Part shown: positions 25,450-34,845 of the stretch, in pieces
How the letters are laid out: each line of letters begins with the position of its first letter
Numbering within the stretch: position 1 is the first letter of the stretch
Notes under the pieces: generated by a model
The model's input: only the letters and a program-made list of their open reading frames with translations
Database searches by the model: none
Told to the model about the DNA's origin: nothing
Position numbers and translations under genes: made by a program
Assembly: GCA_016188675.1 (NCBI GenBank)
Contig: JACPHJ010000064.1
Location: forward strand, 1 to 64,000
Direction: 5' to 3'
Length of the DNA stretch: 64,000 nucleotides
From: Planctomycetota bacterium
GTDB taxonomy: Bacteria; Planctomycetota; Brocadiia; Brocadiales; Brocadiaceae

Positions 25450-27036
25450 TTACCTCCATTCAAAACTGTATAAAGCCAACCAGTTGTAATCGGCAACGGC
25501 ATATCGGTTCCTTTCAAATACAGCCAGCCTCCTGAGTCTATCTTTGTATTTATGCCTTTCAAAAAGCTTTGACGAAATAAGGATATTTTTTGGTTTATTT
25601 TTCAAGCGTTCAAGATCTTTTATTACCTTACTCATAGTTGACACAAAATAAACATGGCTACTTTTCTTATCACACCACTGAGGTGCGTAATACTGGAATA
25701 AACGCCAATCATTTAAACAATAAAATTTGGTATCATTCTTATCATAATTTCTTGTTACAAAGTTTATCGTGGAGACGGACGGCGGCTCTTCATTCCTGTT
25801 AACAGAAACAATCTTCATCGAATCAATGGCCAACGTAATAATAAAGACAGACACCACGGCAAGGAACAACCGGGAACCCTGCTCCTTGTCTTTCAAATAG
25901 TGAGTAAACCCATGCATTAACCCTGCACTGATAATAATAAGCAGGAATGGGGCAAGCACCATAATCTGCCGGATGGCATCCTGTATGAACGCAATCCATA
26001 GAAAATAAGGAATAAAAAAGGCCAATAAAAACCTGGTTTTGAAATTCCATTTTTCATGTATAAAAAAGCTCACGAAAGCAAGCGCTATTATTATCGTTGG
26101 AACAATCCTCAAAAAGGGGGCATCTGTCCACCATGTGCCTAAACTATGTGCGCTCAGGTTATGAAAAATATCGGAAAAACGTACACTGTAATCGTCGGTC
26201 GTAAGGATAGAGTTTCCTTCTCTATGAAAGTGATAATCAGCATGGCTCAGGAATTTCTTGTAACATTTATAAGGGGTAAAACGAACAAGCAAGTAACCCA
26301 ACCATGCGACCACACCAACGGTCAGACCCAAGAATCCCCACATCGCAACCTTCTTACGGCGTATTTTTTTAGTTATTTGATAAGCAGCATAAGCCATAGT
26401 GGGTATTAAGGCGAGGTATGTAACCCGAACGCCTAATCCCAATCCTAACAATACACCACCCAATGCAAAATACACCAACGGGGTTTTATACTTATCATTT
26501 TCATAATCCAAGCAGCTCTTACTTGCCCCATGAACACCTTCTACTGCCATGTAGAAAAATAAGATGGAAGTAATGACAAAAAACAAGCCAAATGCATCCG
26601 AGAGGGGCTTTTCTGCCTGCAACCAAACCTGAGGATTAACTATGTATAACATAGAAGCGAGGATAGCAGCTTCTTTAGAAAACACACGTCTTGCCAGTTC
26701 ATAAAGCGGAAATACAGCAAGGCTGCTGAACAAAACACCAGAAAGGACCAATGCCTGTATATCAGACCCAAATATTTTGTACCAAATCCAGCTTACAAAC
26801 ATATATACCGGATAACCTGGGAAATGCGGCTGATCGTGCAAAATATCATAACCTTTTGATAAACCAAAGGCGAAGTTGACACTATCCCATTCATCGATGT
26901 ATTTGCCGAAATATAATAATCTGGAAATGAGGCAAACACAAACAGCAGCTATCGGGATTATATAACCCTGCAAGGACACTGTTTTCGTCTGACAACGTGT
27001 TTTTGCTGATTCATTGTAATTGACTGTTGCTTGCAT
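25450..27036 (-). CDS. GT-C (GT39/ArnT-like) glycosyltransferase, integral membrane
   Basis: 528 residues with about ten membrane helices. The first periplasmic loop has the acidic motif YIDEWDSVNFAFGL and then HDQPHFPGYPVYMF, the arrangement of PMT_2-type enzymes that transfer a sugar from a polyprenyl-phosphate donor. The C-terminal 130 residues are soluble. The acceptor is unknown: it could be a lipid or a Ser/Thr-rich exported protein. It lies 16 bp from the UGM-like flavoprotein gene, so the two are probably co-transcribed, and 0.16 kb from the Ser-Gly-tailed protein. Confidence 0.8.
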   Translation of the reverse strand: MQATVNYNESAKTRCQTKTVSLQGYIIPIAAVCVCLISRLLYFGKYIDEWDSVNFAFGLSKGYDILHDQPHFPGYPVYMFVSWIWYKIFGSDIQALVLSGVLFSSLAVFPLYELARRVFSKEAAILASMLYIVNPQVWLQAEKPLSDAFGLFFVITSILFFYMAVEGVHGASKSCLDYENDKYKTPLVYFALGGVLLGLGLGVRVTYLALIPTMAYAAYQITKKIRRKKVAMWGFLGLTVGVVAWLGYLLVRFTPYKCYKKFLSHADYHFHREGNSILTTDDYSVRFSDIFHNLSAHSLGTWWTDAPFLRIVPTIIIALAFVSFFIHEKWNFKTRFLLAFFIPYFLWIAFIQDAIRQIMVLAPFLLIIISAGLMHGFTHYLKDKEQGSRLFLAVVSVFIITLAIDSMKIVSVNRNEEPPSVSTINFVTRNYDKNDTKFYCLNDWRLFQYYAPQWCDKKSSHVYFVSTMSKVIKDLERLKNKPKNILISSKLFERHKYKDRLRRLAVFERNRYAVADYNWLALYSFEWR

Positions 27037-27051
27037 AATAATATATTCGGT

Positions 27052-28482
27052 TTAGGCAGTGACAGAGGTAACCTCTATTAATTCTTTTTCGGAGCGCATT
27101 AATTGAACGTCCTCTTTCTTACATAAATTATCCAACATGAGCGTCTGTGCGGCGGCAATCCCCATCTCCATAGACGTATCCATAAAGATGTATCGGAATG
27201 TCCCCTGTCTGCCGCAAGTAATCAAGTTCTCATAGCAATCCAGAAAATCAAAGAGCTTCTGGCGGTGCATTGAATAATCAAGACTGTAAACAGGATAGCC
27301 ATGGGTCACGCTCGTTGTAAAATAATCTATGACCTTGTCCCGGATATCAAGCCCGAGTTCTTTCAAATCGGCAAGACAACGGTTCAATAAAATTTCCTTT
27401 GAACAACTCCAGGTTTCGTCGTTCTCGTTGCATGGTATTTCCAACATAACAGACGTCTTTCCTTCCGGCGCACTGAAAGGGCTTCGACGTTTTGGTTCCT
27501 GGATACGCGTCATGATATGTTTCCCTTCAGAAACATACATCCACGTGTTATCACTAATATTAGGGAGATCGACCAGGATATTTAAAAATCTCACCGCACG
27601 GAATTTTAGTACAGATGCATGATTTATAATGTTCTTTGTCAGATGCCCCGGAAATGCCTTTATGAGGTCTGGCAGAGGAATTGTAGAAATAATAGCATCG
27701 CAATCAATCGTCCTGGTTACACCACGCTGGACGTAAGATATACTCTCAATGGAAGTATTGTTTACCTTTATCCAGGAAACCGTCGCATTCAAGACGACCT
27801 TACCGCCCATTTTGGAGATTTCTTCGCTCATAATGTCGAACATCTGGCCTATGCCTTTTTTGGGGTAAAAATATCCCTTGGCATACGTTCGCGGCGTACC
27901 TTTCTTTAACTTGAGGAGCCGGAAAAGAACGTCTTTAAGATTCAATAATGAAATTCTCTGAGATGCCCAATCGGATGAAATGAATTTTGGAGATACGCCC
28001 CATAATTTTTCCGTATATGGACCAAAGAATAAATTATAAAGAGTTCTTCCAAAACGGTTGACAATCCAATCCTCAAAAGAAACGTCTTTTTTCCGGAAGA
28101 CAATTTTGGTGAAAACGGCGATTAAGTACGATGTAAACGCCTTCATGTTTGTCCAAATGTCCATCTTCAGAAATATATCCCTGGCAGACAGAGGATACTC
28201 AAAGGTCTTGCCATTCAAGAGGATGACGCTCTTTCTATGAGAGGTCAGGAGTTCATCACCCATGAGTTTACATACATTATCTACGAGTTCTTTGTTTTTT
28301 GAAATAAAGCGGTGACCTCCGAGGTCAAAACGATAACCCTTGAATTCATTAGTGATACACAAACCACCCACTTTGGATTCTTTTTCGATTACGGTAATAT
28401 CATATCCGTACTTAGATAATTCCCATGCTGCCGACAGACCACAAGGCCCACCGCCAAGTACAAGTATCTTCTTCTTCTTCAA
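27052..28482 (-). CDS. FAD-dependent protein of the UDP-galactopyranose mutase / amine-oxidase superfamily
   Basis: 476 residues. The dinucleotide motif ILVLGGGPCGLSAAWELSKY and the acidic FAD-ribose position (VIEKESKVGGLC) are at the N-terminus, followed by FDLGGHRFISKNKEL. The C-terminus has a second FAD-contact region (LITCGRQGTFRYIFMDTSME). This pattern occurs in UGM-like sugar mutases and protoporphyrinogen-oxidase-like proteins. Its position between a GT-C glycosyltransferase and a porin favours sugar metabolism. Start: ATG at 28482. It is cytosolic or peripherally membrane-bound. Confidence 0.78.
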   Translation of the reverse strand: MKKKKILVLGGGPCGLSAAWELSKYGYDITVIEKESKVGGLCITNEFKGYRFDLGGHRFISKNKELVDNVCKLMGDELLTSHRKSVILLNGKTFEYPLSARDIFLKMDIWTNMKAFTSYLIAVFTKIVFRKKDVSFEDWIVNRFGRTLYNLFFGPYTEKLWGVSPKFISSDWASQRISLLNLKDVLFRLLKLKKGTPRTYAKGYFYPKKGIGQMFDIMSEEISKMGGKVVLNATVSWIKVNNTSIESISYVQRGVTRTIDCDAIISTIPLPDLIKAFPGHLTKNIINHASVLKFRAVRFLNILVDLPNISDNTWMYVSEGKHIMTRIQEPKRRSPFSAPEGKTSVMLEIPCNENDETWSCSKEILLNRCLADLKELGLDIRDKVIDYFTTSVTHGYPVYSLDYSMHRQKLFDFLDCYENLITCGRQGTFRYIFMDTSMEMGIAAAQTLMLDNLCKKEDVQLMRSEKELIEVTSVTA

Positions 28483-28494
28483 TTTCAGTACTCC

Positions 28495-29958
28495 TTAAAA
28501 ATACGTTGCTACAGAAAACAAAAAGGCGTTATTGGATATGCCCGGCATATCTTTTTCTTCCATATTAATTTGATAATCTAATTTAAAGACCGTGTCTTCG
28601 GTATACCGGTAATTCAAACCCGGTGTAATTCTATTTCTCAACCAATGAACACTTTCAAAATCATCATCCCTGCCAGCCGTTTGCACCTGATCCCACCGTA
28701 AAACACCCGTAAAGGTTGAGTTTTCGGTAAAAATGCGGGGATTCCAGCTTTTTAGTACGGATGGCATAAAGTGGTATCTGGCTTCCAGGTAATATCCCCA
28801 CATATCATCTGTAATACCGGAATCTTTAGCCAATTCGTTCGTATCTATAAAGGCATAGGCGCCTTCACCTACTAATTCAAACGGACCTTTTTGATAGGTA
28901 AGATCCAACGCTGAAATGGTCAGTTGATTTTCATTATTTTCATCATACTGGCTTGTATAAGCAGACCCGCCAAATTCTAAACCAATAAATGGACTAAAGG
29001 CAACACGACCTACTACACCAGGACTTTCATTATAATTATCGTTGGCAAATCCACCCCTGGAATTCCTTAACCCGTTTACCTCTCCAAAACGCGAGGTACC
29101 GTCGGCGTCTAAACCGCGAAACGCACCATTGGTAGCGTAAATCTCATAGTCAAGTTTGCTTAATTCCGATGGATAAAGGGTGCCAAAAAAGCCCATGCCT
29201 AAATCCGTAAGGGTGGTAGGAATAATCAACTGGTCTACCAGCGGACGGTCTGTGAAATCCTGCAAGGGAGAATCGTGCACTAAATTAAGCTTTCCCAGAG
29301 GCGTAAGAATATATCCTCCCCTCCAATTGATCCAATCGGTTAATAAAAAATCTATGGTGCCAAATTCCAGGATTACCTCACCATCTCTGCCTCCGCCGAC
29401 ACCGCCAAACTCAAATTCTATCTCTGTTGCAAGTTTTACACGGTCCGATATATCTGAGTATATAAAGGGTATAAATCTATTTTGAACAAAACCCTGCATA
29501 TCAGCCTCATTTTCCGTCGACCTGAATGCGAAATCCATATAACCACCCACATAGGTATTCCTGCCAAATCTCCTCAGAAATGGTTTTGTATAGACACCGC
29601 CAAAGGATGGTGCAAGTTTCTTTTCTGCCAGCTCACTCCCCTTCTTGGCTAAATAAGGAACTTCTTCCGCACCCTCTTTAGCCGCTGCTTCTTTAATGGT
29701 TTGAGGTTGCGCTGAAGCTTCTTCCGCGGCAATCTTTACTTCTTTTTTTTGTAACTCCTCCTGTAACGATGCAATATCTTTCTCTTTTCGAGCATCCTTT
29801 TCAATTTGCTGCTTGAGTAAATCTTTTATTTCTTTCAATTCATTTTCAAGCATTTCCACCTTGCTTTTTAAAGTATCTGTTTCCGGCGATTGTGCAAAGA
29901 CATCAGAAGCAAGAAATAACATAGCAAAAGAAATTACAAAAAAAACCAAGTAACGCAT
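28495..29958 (-). CDS. Coiled-coil outer-membrane porin (OprO/OprP-like)
   Basis: 487 residues. A signal peptide (YLVFFVISFAMLFLASDVFA) precedes a coiled coil at about 25-85 (LKSKVEMLENELKEIKDLL with a Lys/Glu heptad pattern), then a beta-barrel of roughly 370 residues with aromatic alternation. It ends in SVATYF, the terminal-Phe signature of outer-membrane barrels. The coiled coil suggests a trimer that reaches toward the cell wall. The operator at 30101 is 143 bp upstream, so it belongs to the same probable Fur regulon. Specificity is unknown; OprO/P relatives pass phosphate or other small anions. Confidence 0.85.
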   Translation of the reverse strand: MRYLVFFVISFAMLFLASDVFAQSPETDTLKSKVEMLENELKEIKDLLKQQIEKDARKEKDIASLQEELQKKEVKIAAEEASAQPQTIKEAAAKEGAEEVPYLAKKGSELAEKKLAPSFGGVYTKPFLRRFGRNTYVGGYMDFAFRSTENEADMQGFVQNRFIPFIYSDISDRVKLATEIEFEFGGVGGGRDGEVILEFGTIDFLLTDWINWRGGYILTPLGKLNLVHDSPLQDFTDRPLVDQLIIPTTLTDLGMGFFGTLYPSELSKLDYEIYATNGAFRGLDADGTSRFGEVNGLRNSRGGFANDNYNESPGVVGRVAFSPFIGLEFGGSAYTSQYDENNENQLTISALDLTYQKGPFELVGEGAYAFIDTNELAKDSGITDDMWGYYLEARYHFMPSVLKSWNPRIFTENSTFTGVLRWDQVQTAGRDDDFESVHWLRNRITPGLNYRYTEDTVFKLDYQINMEEKDMPGISNNAFLFSVATYF

Positions 29959-30100
29959 GATTAGCCCCCCCTTAGAGTAAATTAGTTATCAATATCAGTT
30001 CAGAATGACATTTTGCATTCAACTTATCGCCTAAATTATACCATGAACTTGCTTCCGGGTCCCTGATCTTGGATTCTTTTATCATATATTTAATCAGTAA

Positions 30101-30115
30101 TGAGACTCAGTCTCA
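30101..30115. promoter_or_regulatory. Fur-box-like operator upstream of the porin gene
   Basis: TGAGACTCAGTCTCA is a perfect 7-1-7 inverted repeat, followed by ATATCATAAAT. The near-identical copies at 21712 and 24447 all lie just upstream of envelope or metal-related genes on the minus strand. Confidence 0.65.
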
Positions 30116-30238
30116 ATATCATAAATAAATTTAATAAATTGTCAAGTATTATTTTAAAAATAATTATGAACAGATTAAAATGATTAAATTTCGCAGGGAT
30201 ATGTGGATATGCGTAGAGTTTAAAAAAGACAAACAAAA

Positions 30239-30272
30239 AAAGGGTTGTGTAACAATCGCCACACAACCCTTT
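30239..30272 (-). terminator. Rho-independent terminator after the 90-residue zinc-finger gene
   Basis: Arms AGGGTTGTGT (30241-30250) and ACACAACCCT (30261-30270) around a 10-nt loop, followed on the minus strand by a run of seven T. It ends transcription of the minus-strand gene at 30304-30576. Confidence 0.85.
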
Positions 30273-30303
30273 TAATTATCTGATATTTTAGATTTGCCGC
30301 TAT

Positions 30304-30576
30304 CTATTCAACAATAGGTATAAATTCTCCTGTAACGCCGCCGTCGTTTGTATATACCGTTGGCATGTAAAAGGTATTTTCTGCGGCCTGATCTATCTTT
30401 TGATTGCATTTTGGGCACCTCCTGTTGTGCGGACCTCGGCTTACAAACCTTTTTCCACACATAAGGCAGCTCCTTTCTGCTTTATCGGCGTAAACATTTT
30501 TCAAGGAAAGATTCTTTTCGTTATATTTTTTAAGAATTTTACGCCTTGGTTTTTCTTTCTGCTGAATACTCACCAC
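30304..30576 (-). CDS. Small Cys-rich zinc-finger protein
   Basis: 90 residues. Two Cys pairs CLMCGKRF and CPKCNQK with an RGPHNRRC segment between them form a zinc finger of a type common in bacteria (CLxCGKxFxSxGPHNRRC). The N-terminus is Lys/Arg-rich, so it may bind RNA or DNA. It is monocistronic, with a strong terminator immediately downstream and 204 bp of gene-free sequence before tRNA-Pro. No start-site problem: the frame opens with MVSIQQKEK. Confidence 0.75.
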   Translation of the reverse strand: MVSIQQKEKPRRKILKKYNEKNLSLKNVYADKAERSCLMCGKRFVSRGPHNRRCPKCNQKIDQAAENTFYMPTVYTNDGGVTGEFIPIVE

Positions 30577-30779
30577 AATGGACTCCTGAAAAAGTCAAAA
30601 ATATAAAATTACAATTTTAGCTTAAAAAACAGGATTATATACAATATTGTTCCAAATATTTAAGCTATTTTTTTAAATATATACTAACTCTTAACATTCT
30701 AAGCACTTAAACATAACATTATTTTGCTTGTATTTAAAGAATTGCAGCGTATAATAACTTATCTTAATTTTCTAACAAA

Positions 30780-30857
<78 letters not shown>

Positions 30858-31021
30858 TTACGCCAAACATTCGTTAATTTGCCCGCCTTTTTTTGAAACA
30901 ATACCGCAGAAACATCCGACAAAAAGCATTAGCCAGCCTTTTGTTGACGGCGCAAGAAGGTCGAAGAGTAATTTATTAGACTTGTAGCCGATCTGTAAAA
31001 CTATCGTTATAGGACGTGTTA

Positions 31022-31318
31022 TTATCTTCTCTTTTTTGATTTCACAACCTTTTTCGAAACAGCCTTTTTTACTGCCTTCTTTGGTTTCGCAAGAGATGAT
31101 GGACGACAAAGCAGTTCGCGTTTCGGGGCAAGTCTACCACACGAATCACAAACGTATTTTAAATTAACAACCTTGGGAGCACACACATGTCTGGGGTCAC
31201 CCGATACCGTCCCGCAAAATTTGCAGGCAACAACCTTTTCTGCTATTACCGGGTTACACAGGTGACCTTTGTTAGTTGTGACCAGGCCGCATGTCTGACA
31301 ACTATAAACATTACCCAT
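31022..31318 (-). CDS. Double zinc-ribbon protein with a basic tail
   Basis: 98 residues with four to five Cys/His knuckles: CQTCGLV, HLC, CKFCGTV, HVC, CDSCGRL and LLC. It ends in a Lys/Arg-rich stretch (PKKAVKKAVSKKVVKSKKRR), suggesting nucleic-acid binding. GGGAGGATAA precedes the ATG. It follows the 62-residue protein after 2 bp, so they are one operon with the exported protein upstream. Function unknown. The 164-bp gap to tRNA-Pro contains nothing else. Confidence 0.75.
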   Translation of the reverse strand: MGNVYSCQTCGLVTTNKGHLCNPVIAEKVVACKFCGTVSGDPRHVCAPKVVNLKYVCDSCGRLAPKRELLCRPSSLAKPKKAVKKAVSKKVVKSKKRR

Positions 31319-31320
31319 AA

Positions 31321-31509
31321 TTATCCTCCCTTTCTATCCATTTTTTCCTGACTGGGATTATATAACATTATAACATATTTTAACATCTCTTCTTCGTTTG
31401 GAAAGACTTTTCTTAAAAAGGGTATGGCATCCTCAACATGCCCCTGCTTTAAAAAATTTACAAAAGACAGGACGAGTAATCTTTTTTTATTGATACTCAT
31501 ACAACGCAT
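31321..31509 (-). CDS. Small helical protein
   Basis: 62 residues, helical and amphipathic (LLVLSFVNFLKQGHVEDAIP). No domain is recognised. The ATG at 31509 overlaps the stop of the exported-protein gene (TAATG), giving translational coupling; an ATG at 31500 is an alternative start. It lies in an operon of three: exported protein, this protein, zinc-ribbon protein. Confidence 0.55.
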   Translation of the reverse strand: MRCMSINKKRLLVLSFVNFLKQGHVEDAIPFLRKVFPNEEEMLKYVIMLYNPSQEKMDRKGG

Positions 31510-32012
31510 TACTCGGTAAACAACATTTTTATCTTAGAGCTTCCGACGTCCTTAATACTCCCTTTAAAGGTATAAATATCCGGCCTGCCAAATATATCCT
31601 TGATATAAGCAATATAGGTATAATTCGCAGGAACGGTCATATCTTCCTCTTCCTTTCCACCCCTGGGACCTGTAAGTTCGAACCTTACGGTTATATCTTT
31701 ATCATCTCCGCTGTCATTTATTATGACAATTCCCATATAAAATTCTTTATACGTCGAGAACTCGAATTCAAGGGATATCGGTAACGATGTCGGCTCCTCA
31801 GAAGTAGCAAATGCGCCCATCAATATAATATCGCTCGACTTGGCATATTTTTCGTTACTATTTGTATTCCTGACGGCACGCCATTGGATCTTCCCCAATG
31901 GTTCATCGTGTGTTTTGCTGAATGCTTCTTGTTGCAGAGAAGACAGGATTAAAAATGTGAAAAACAGTAGAAATGCCCTAAACCACTTTGTTTCCACAGT
32001 ATTTTTATACAT
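31509..32012 (-). CDS. Exported beta-rich protein
   Basis: 167 residues from the ATG at 32012, preceded by AGGGGAGG five bases upstream. The longer frame reaching 32312 runs through tRNA-Glu antisense and is not real. A signal peptide (FRAFLLFFTFLILSSLQQEAFS) is followed by beta strands (SLEFEFSTYKEFYMGIVIIN) with an NYTYIAYIKDIFG segment. No family is recognised. It heads a three-gene operon with a TAATG overlap to the next gene. It is probably periplasmic. Confidence 0.65.
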   Translation of the reverse strand: MYKNTVETKWFRAFLLFFTFLILSSLQQEAFSKTHDEPLGKIQWRAVRNTNSNEKYAKSSDIILMGAFATSEEPTSLPISLEFEFSTYKEFYMGIVIINDSGDDKDITVRFELTGPRGGKEEEDMTVPANYTYIAYIKDIFGRPDIYTFKGSIKDVGSSKIKMLFTE

Positions 32013-32237
32013 ATACCTCCCCTTTATATAAAGAATATTTCTTAAAGTTTCAGGCTTCGCTTTATTCTGGCCAAACGATAGTATTACTTTGTAAAAAATT
32101 CTTTTATTTATAAGTTTTTTTGAACCACCAGACACAAAGAACACAAAGTATGAAACAAAGTGGTTTAAAAGTTGATGAGAAGATATTCTTTTTATTGGGT
32201 GGATAGTTTCCATTGCATCCATTGCCGCTACTAAATG

Positions 32238-32310
32238 TACCCCCAAGGGGATTTGAACCCCTGTCTTCAGGCTGAGAACCTGACATCCTGGGCCACTAGA
32301 CGATGGGGGC
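32238..32310 (-). tRNA. tRNA-Glu (anticodon CTC)
   Basis: Minus strand. Acceptor GCCCCCA pairs with TGGGGGT, with the discriminator A. The anticodon stem-loop reads TCAGG-TTCTCAG-CCTGA, giving CTC. The D-arm TCGTCTAGTGGCC and T-loop GGTTCAAATCC are typical. CCA is not encoded, so it must be added. Confidence 0.93.
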
Positions 32311-32419
32311 ATGAATATGCAAGGAAATCATAAAGACTTGTAAGATACTGCCTATTACAAATATTTATGAGTAGAAAATACTATATTTATTTTGTGAAGT
32401 CAATAAAATTTGTAATACT

Positions 32420-32643
32420 TCCAAAGAGTGACGGGTGACGAATGACAAGTGGCGGGGGGGTAGCTGGTAATAAGTGGCGGGTATTCCTCATCTTCTGTCT
32501 TTCGTCCTCAGCCCCCGTTCTTTACTCCATTCCAGCCTCTTGCCTCTTTCTTCAGCCTTCCCCCCTTCTCCCCACCTCCCTTTCCACTTATCTTTCCTCC
32601 GTGTTTCATTCTGTGTTCATTTGTGGCTTCGCAGTTACCTTTC
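32420..32643. other. Gene-free pyrimidine-rich stretch downstream of recQ
   Basis: Starts with TGACNNG-type heptamer iterations (GTGACGGGTGACGAATGAC) and continues as a long C/T-rich tract to the recQ stop. No start codon with a ribosome site gives a credible gene. On the recQ coding strand it is G/A-rich. Confidence 0.5.
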
Positions 32644-34782
32644 CTATTCACCTTCACACATCATCTTTGCCCTGACTAATCTTATTTCCTCATAGGAATA
32701 GCCGTCTCCGAGCTTCTCCTTTACCGGACTCATCGCCTGCATACCCAGTTCTTTTAATGTTTGTTTGATGTGCTGCTGCTTTTCTGGATCAACCATGCTG
32801 TCCACCGAAATATCCTCACCATCCAGCATGAGTTTTTCCAGATGCGAGGCAATGGTGGATAATGCAAGACCCCTCCTTTTCGCAATTTCATGCATCGGGA
32901 GGCGCTGTTTGTAAAGTTCTAAGGTCATTTGAACGGTGGAAGACTTTGGCTGTTTTATAAGAGATTCAGGGCGTTTATGGAGGCGTGGTTTTGGTTTGAT
33001 ATTGTGCTGTTTGCAGTAATTGACAATCTCATGTAAAAACGCATCCCCGTATCTCCTTAATTTCCGTTCTCCCATACCGCTTATCATCAGCAAATCAGAT
33101 ACATTCCGGGGATAATGTGTTGACATTTCTTTCAGACTGGTATCATGAAAAATAACATACGGAGGCACTCCTTCACGATCGGCTATTGTTTTCCTCAACA
33201 CCCTTAACTGCTCAAACAAGGCGCGGTTGTAATCATCCCGAAAAACCTCAGCCTTAAAAATGTGTGGCGCTTCTTCGGGTTTTGTCAAAAGCACCTTTTC
33301 ATTGCGTAATAACACACCCCGGCTCTTTTCATTCAGCTTTACGACAGGATACTTGTCACCATCCAGTTTCAAATATCCCAACTGAATTAACTCACGGACA
33401 AATGCCTGCCATTGTGACTTTGAGTATTCTTTCCCGATGCCATACGTCTTGATCGTGTTATGTTGGTTCTGCATCACCTTTTGATTTTTAGAACCCAGCA
33501 GGACGTCTACAACATAATTCATTCCAAACCGTTCACCCACCCGGTAAACACATGACAGTATCTTCTGCGCGGCAATCGTTCCGTCAAATCTTTCCTTCGG
33601 TTCCAGGCACACATCACAACTGCCGCAATTCGGTTCATCAAATATCTCGCCAAAATAGGCTAATAATAACTTTCTCCGGCAGACATTACCTTCACAATAG
33701 CCCACCAACTCCCGCAATTGCTTATAGGCAACCTGCCTATTGTTTTCGTCTTCCATTTGTTCAATAAAATACTCTATCTTCATCTTATCGCCGTAACTGA
33801 AGAACAATATACAGTCGCTCTTTAATCCATCCCTCCCCGCACGGCCTGTCTCCTGATAATATCCTTCGATGCTTTTCGGTAAATCGTAATGGATCACATA
33901 CCGCACGTTGGGTTTGTCAATGCCCATACCAAAGGCAATCGTTGCCACAATGATCTCGACGTCTTCACGGATAAACCTTTCCTGATTCTCCGTTCTGGCT
34001 TCGGCAGTAAGACCCGCATGATACGGCAGGGCGCGGTATCCGGCTGATTGCAGGCTTGCAGCCAGGCTTTCCACGGTCTTACGGCTCTGACAATAGATAA
34101 TCCCGGAATCCTTCTTTCGGCCTTCCAGATATTGGAGTATTTGATGATATGAATTTTCTTTAGGTTTTATCTGATAATACAGATTTTTCCTGTTAAAGCT
34201 CGCCTTGAAAACCTTACAGTCTGACAACTTCAACTGCGTAATAATATCTTCCTGAACCACAGGCGTAGCAGTGGCAGTCAGGGCCATAACAGGCACTTTC
34301 GGGAATCGCTCCTTCAATAGCTTTAACTGGCGGTACTCAGGCCTGAAATCGTGTCCCCATTCGGAAATACAATGTGATTCATCCACGGCAATCAGGCAGA
34401 CCCTTAACCCTTGTAAAAATGCCAGAAATTCCGGCATAACAAGCCTTTCAGGTGCGATATAGAGTATCTTCGTTTCATTGTTTGACAGACTCCGCCTCCT
34501 TGCCTCGACCTCATCGTAACTCAAAGAACTGTTAATAAACGTCGCCGGAATGCCATCCGCCAGCAGCCCATCTACCTGATCCTTCATCAAAGCAATTAAA
34601 GGGGAAATAACAACGGTCAGGCCGTTGAAAAGGAGGGCAGGCAACTGGTAGCACAAGGATTTCCCGCCACCCGTCGGCATAAGGACAAAGACGTCCTTCT
34701 GTCCCAGCGCTTCCTTGATAATCTCCTCCTGAAGCGGGAAAAAGCTCGTGTAACCAAAATATTTTTGCAATATTTTATACAT
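32644..34782 (-). CDS. recQ: ATP-dependent DNA helicase RecQ
   Basis: 712 residues, longer than E. coli RecQ (about 610) because of a C-terminal extension. Motif I is PTGGGKSLCYQLPAL, motif II is DESHCISEWGHDFRPEY, motif VI is QETGRAGRDG. The RecQ zinc-binding Cys set is intact (CRRKLLLAYFGE, CGSCDVC). A winged-helix RQC domain follows and then an HRDC domain (YVIFHDTSLKEMSTHYP). The last about 110 residues form an extra helix-turn-helix (LPMHEIAKRRGLALSTIASH), as in many RecQ proteins of non-enterics. It unwinds DNA 3' to 5' in repair and fork restart. Confidence 0.95.
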   Translation of the reverse strand: MYKILQKYFGYTSFFPLQEEIIKEALGQKDVFVLMPTGGGKSLCYQLPALLFNGLTVVISPLIALMKDQVDGLLADGIPATFINSSLSYDEVEARRRSLSNNETKILYIAPERLVMPEFLAFLQGLRVCLIAVDESHCISEWGHDFRPEYRQLKLLKERFPKVPVMALTATATPVVQEDIITQLKLSDCKVFKASFNRKNLYYQIKPKENSYHQILQYLEGRKKDSGIIYCQSRKTVESLAASLQSAGYRALPYHAGLTAEARTENQERFIREDVEIIVATIAFGMGIDKPNVRYVIHYDLPKSIEGYYQETGRAGRDGLKSDCILFFSYGDKMKIEYFIEQMEDENNRQVAYKQLRELVGYCEGNVCRRKLLLAYFGEIFDEPNCGSCDVCLEPKERFDGTIAAQKILSCVYRVGERFGMNYVVDVLLGSKNQKVMQNQHNTIKTYGIGKEYSKSQWQAFVRELIQLGYLKLDGDKYPVVKLNEKSRGVLLRNEKVLLTKPEEAPHIFKAEVFRDDYNRALFEQLRVLRKTIADREGVPPYVIFHDTSLKEMSTHYPRNVSDLLMISGMGERKLRRYGDAFLHEIVNYCKQHNIKPKPRLHKRPESLIKQPKSSTVQMTLELYKQRLPMHEIAKRRGLALSTIASHLEKLMLDGEDISVDSMVDPEKQQHIKQTLKELGMQAMSPVKEKLGDGYSYEEIRLVRAKMMCEGE

Positions 34783-34845
34783 AATGTTTTAGGGATGATA
34801 CCGATTTCCAATTCCTGAATCAATCGCAAACGTTAAATTTACTAT

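Noticed and set aside
30858-31109. 83-codon minus-strand frame beside tRNA-Pro
   Set aside because: Overlaps the zinc-ribbon gene in another frame and runs through a tRNA-flanking region; no conserved motif.
31509-32312. 267-codon frame for the exported protein
   Set aside because: Its first 100 codons run through tRNA-Glu and AT-rich spacer; a signal peptide and ribosome site support the start at 32012.
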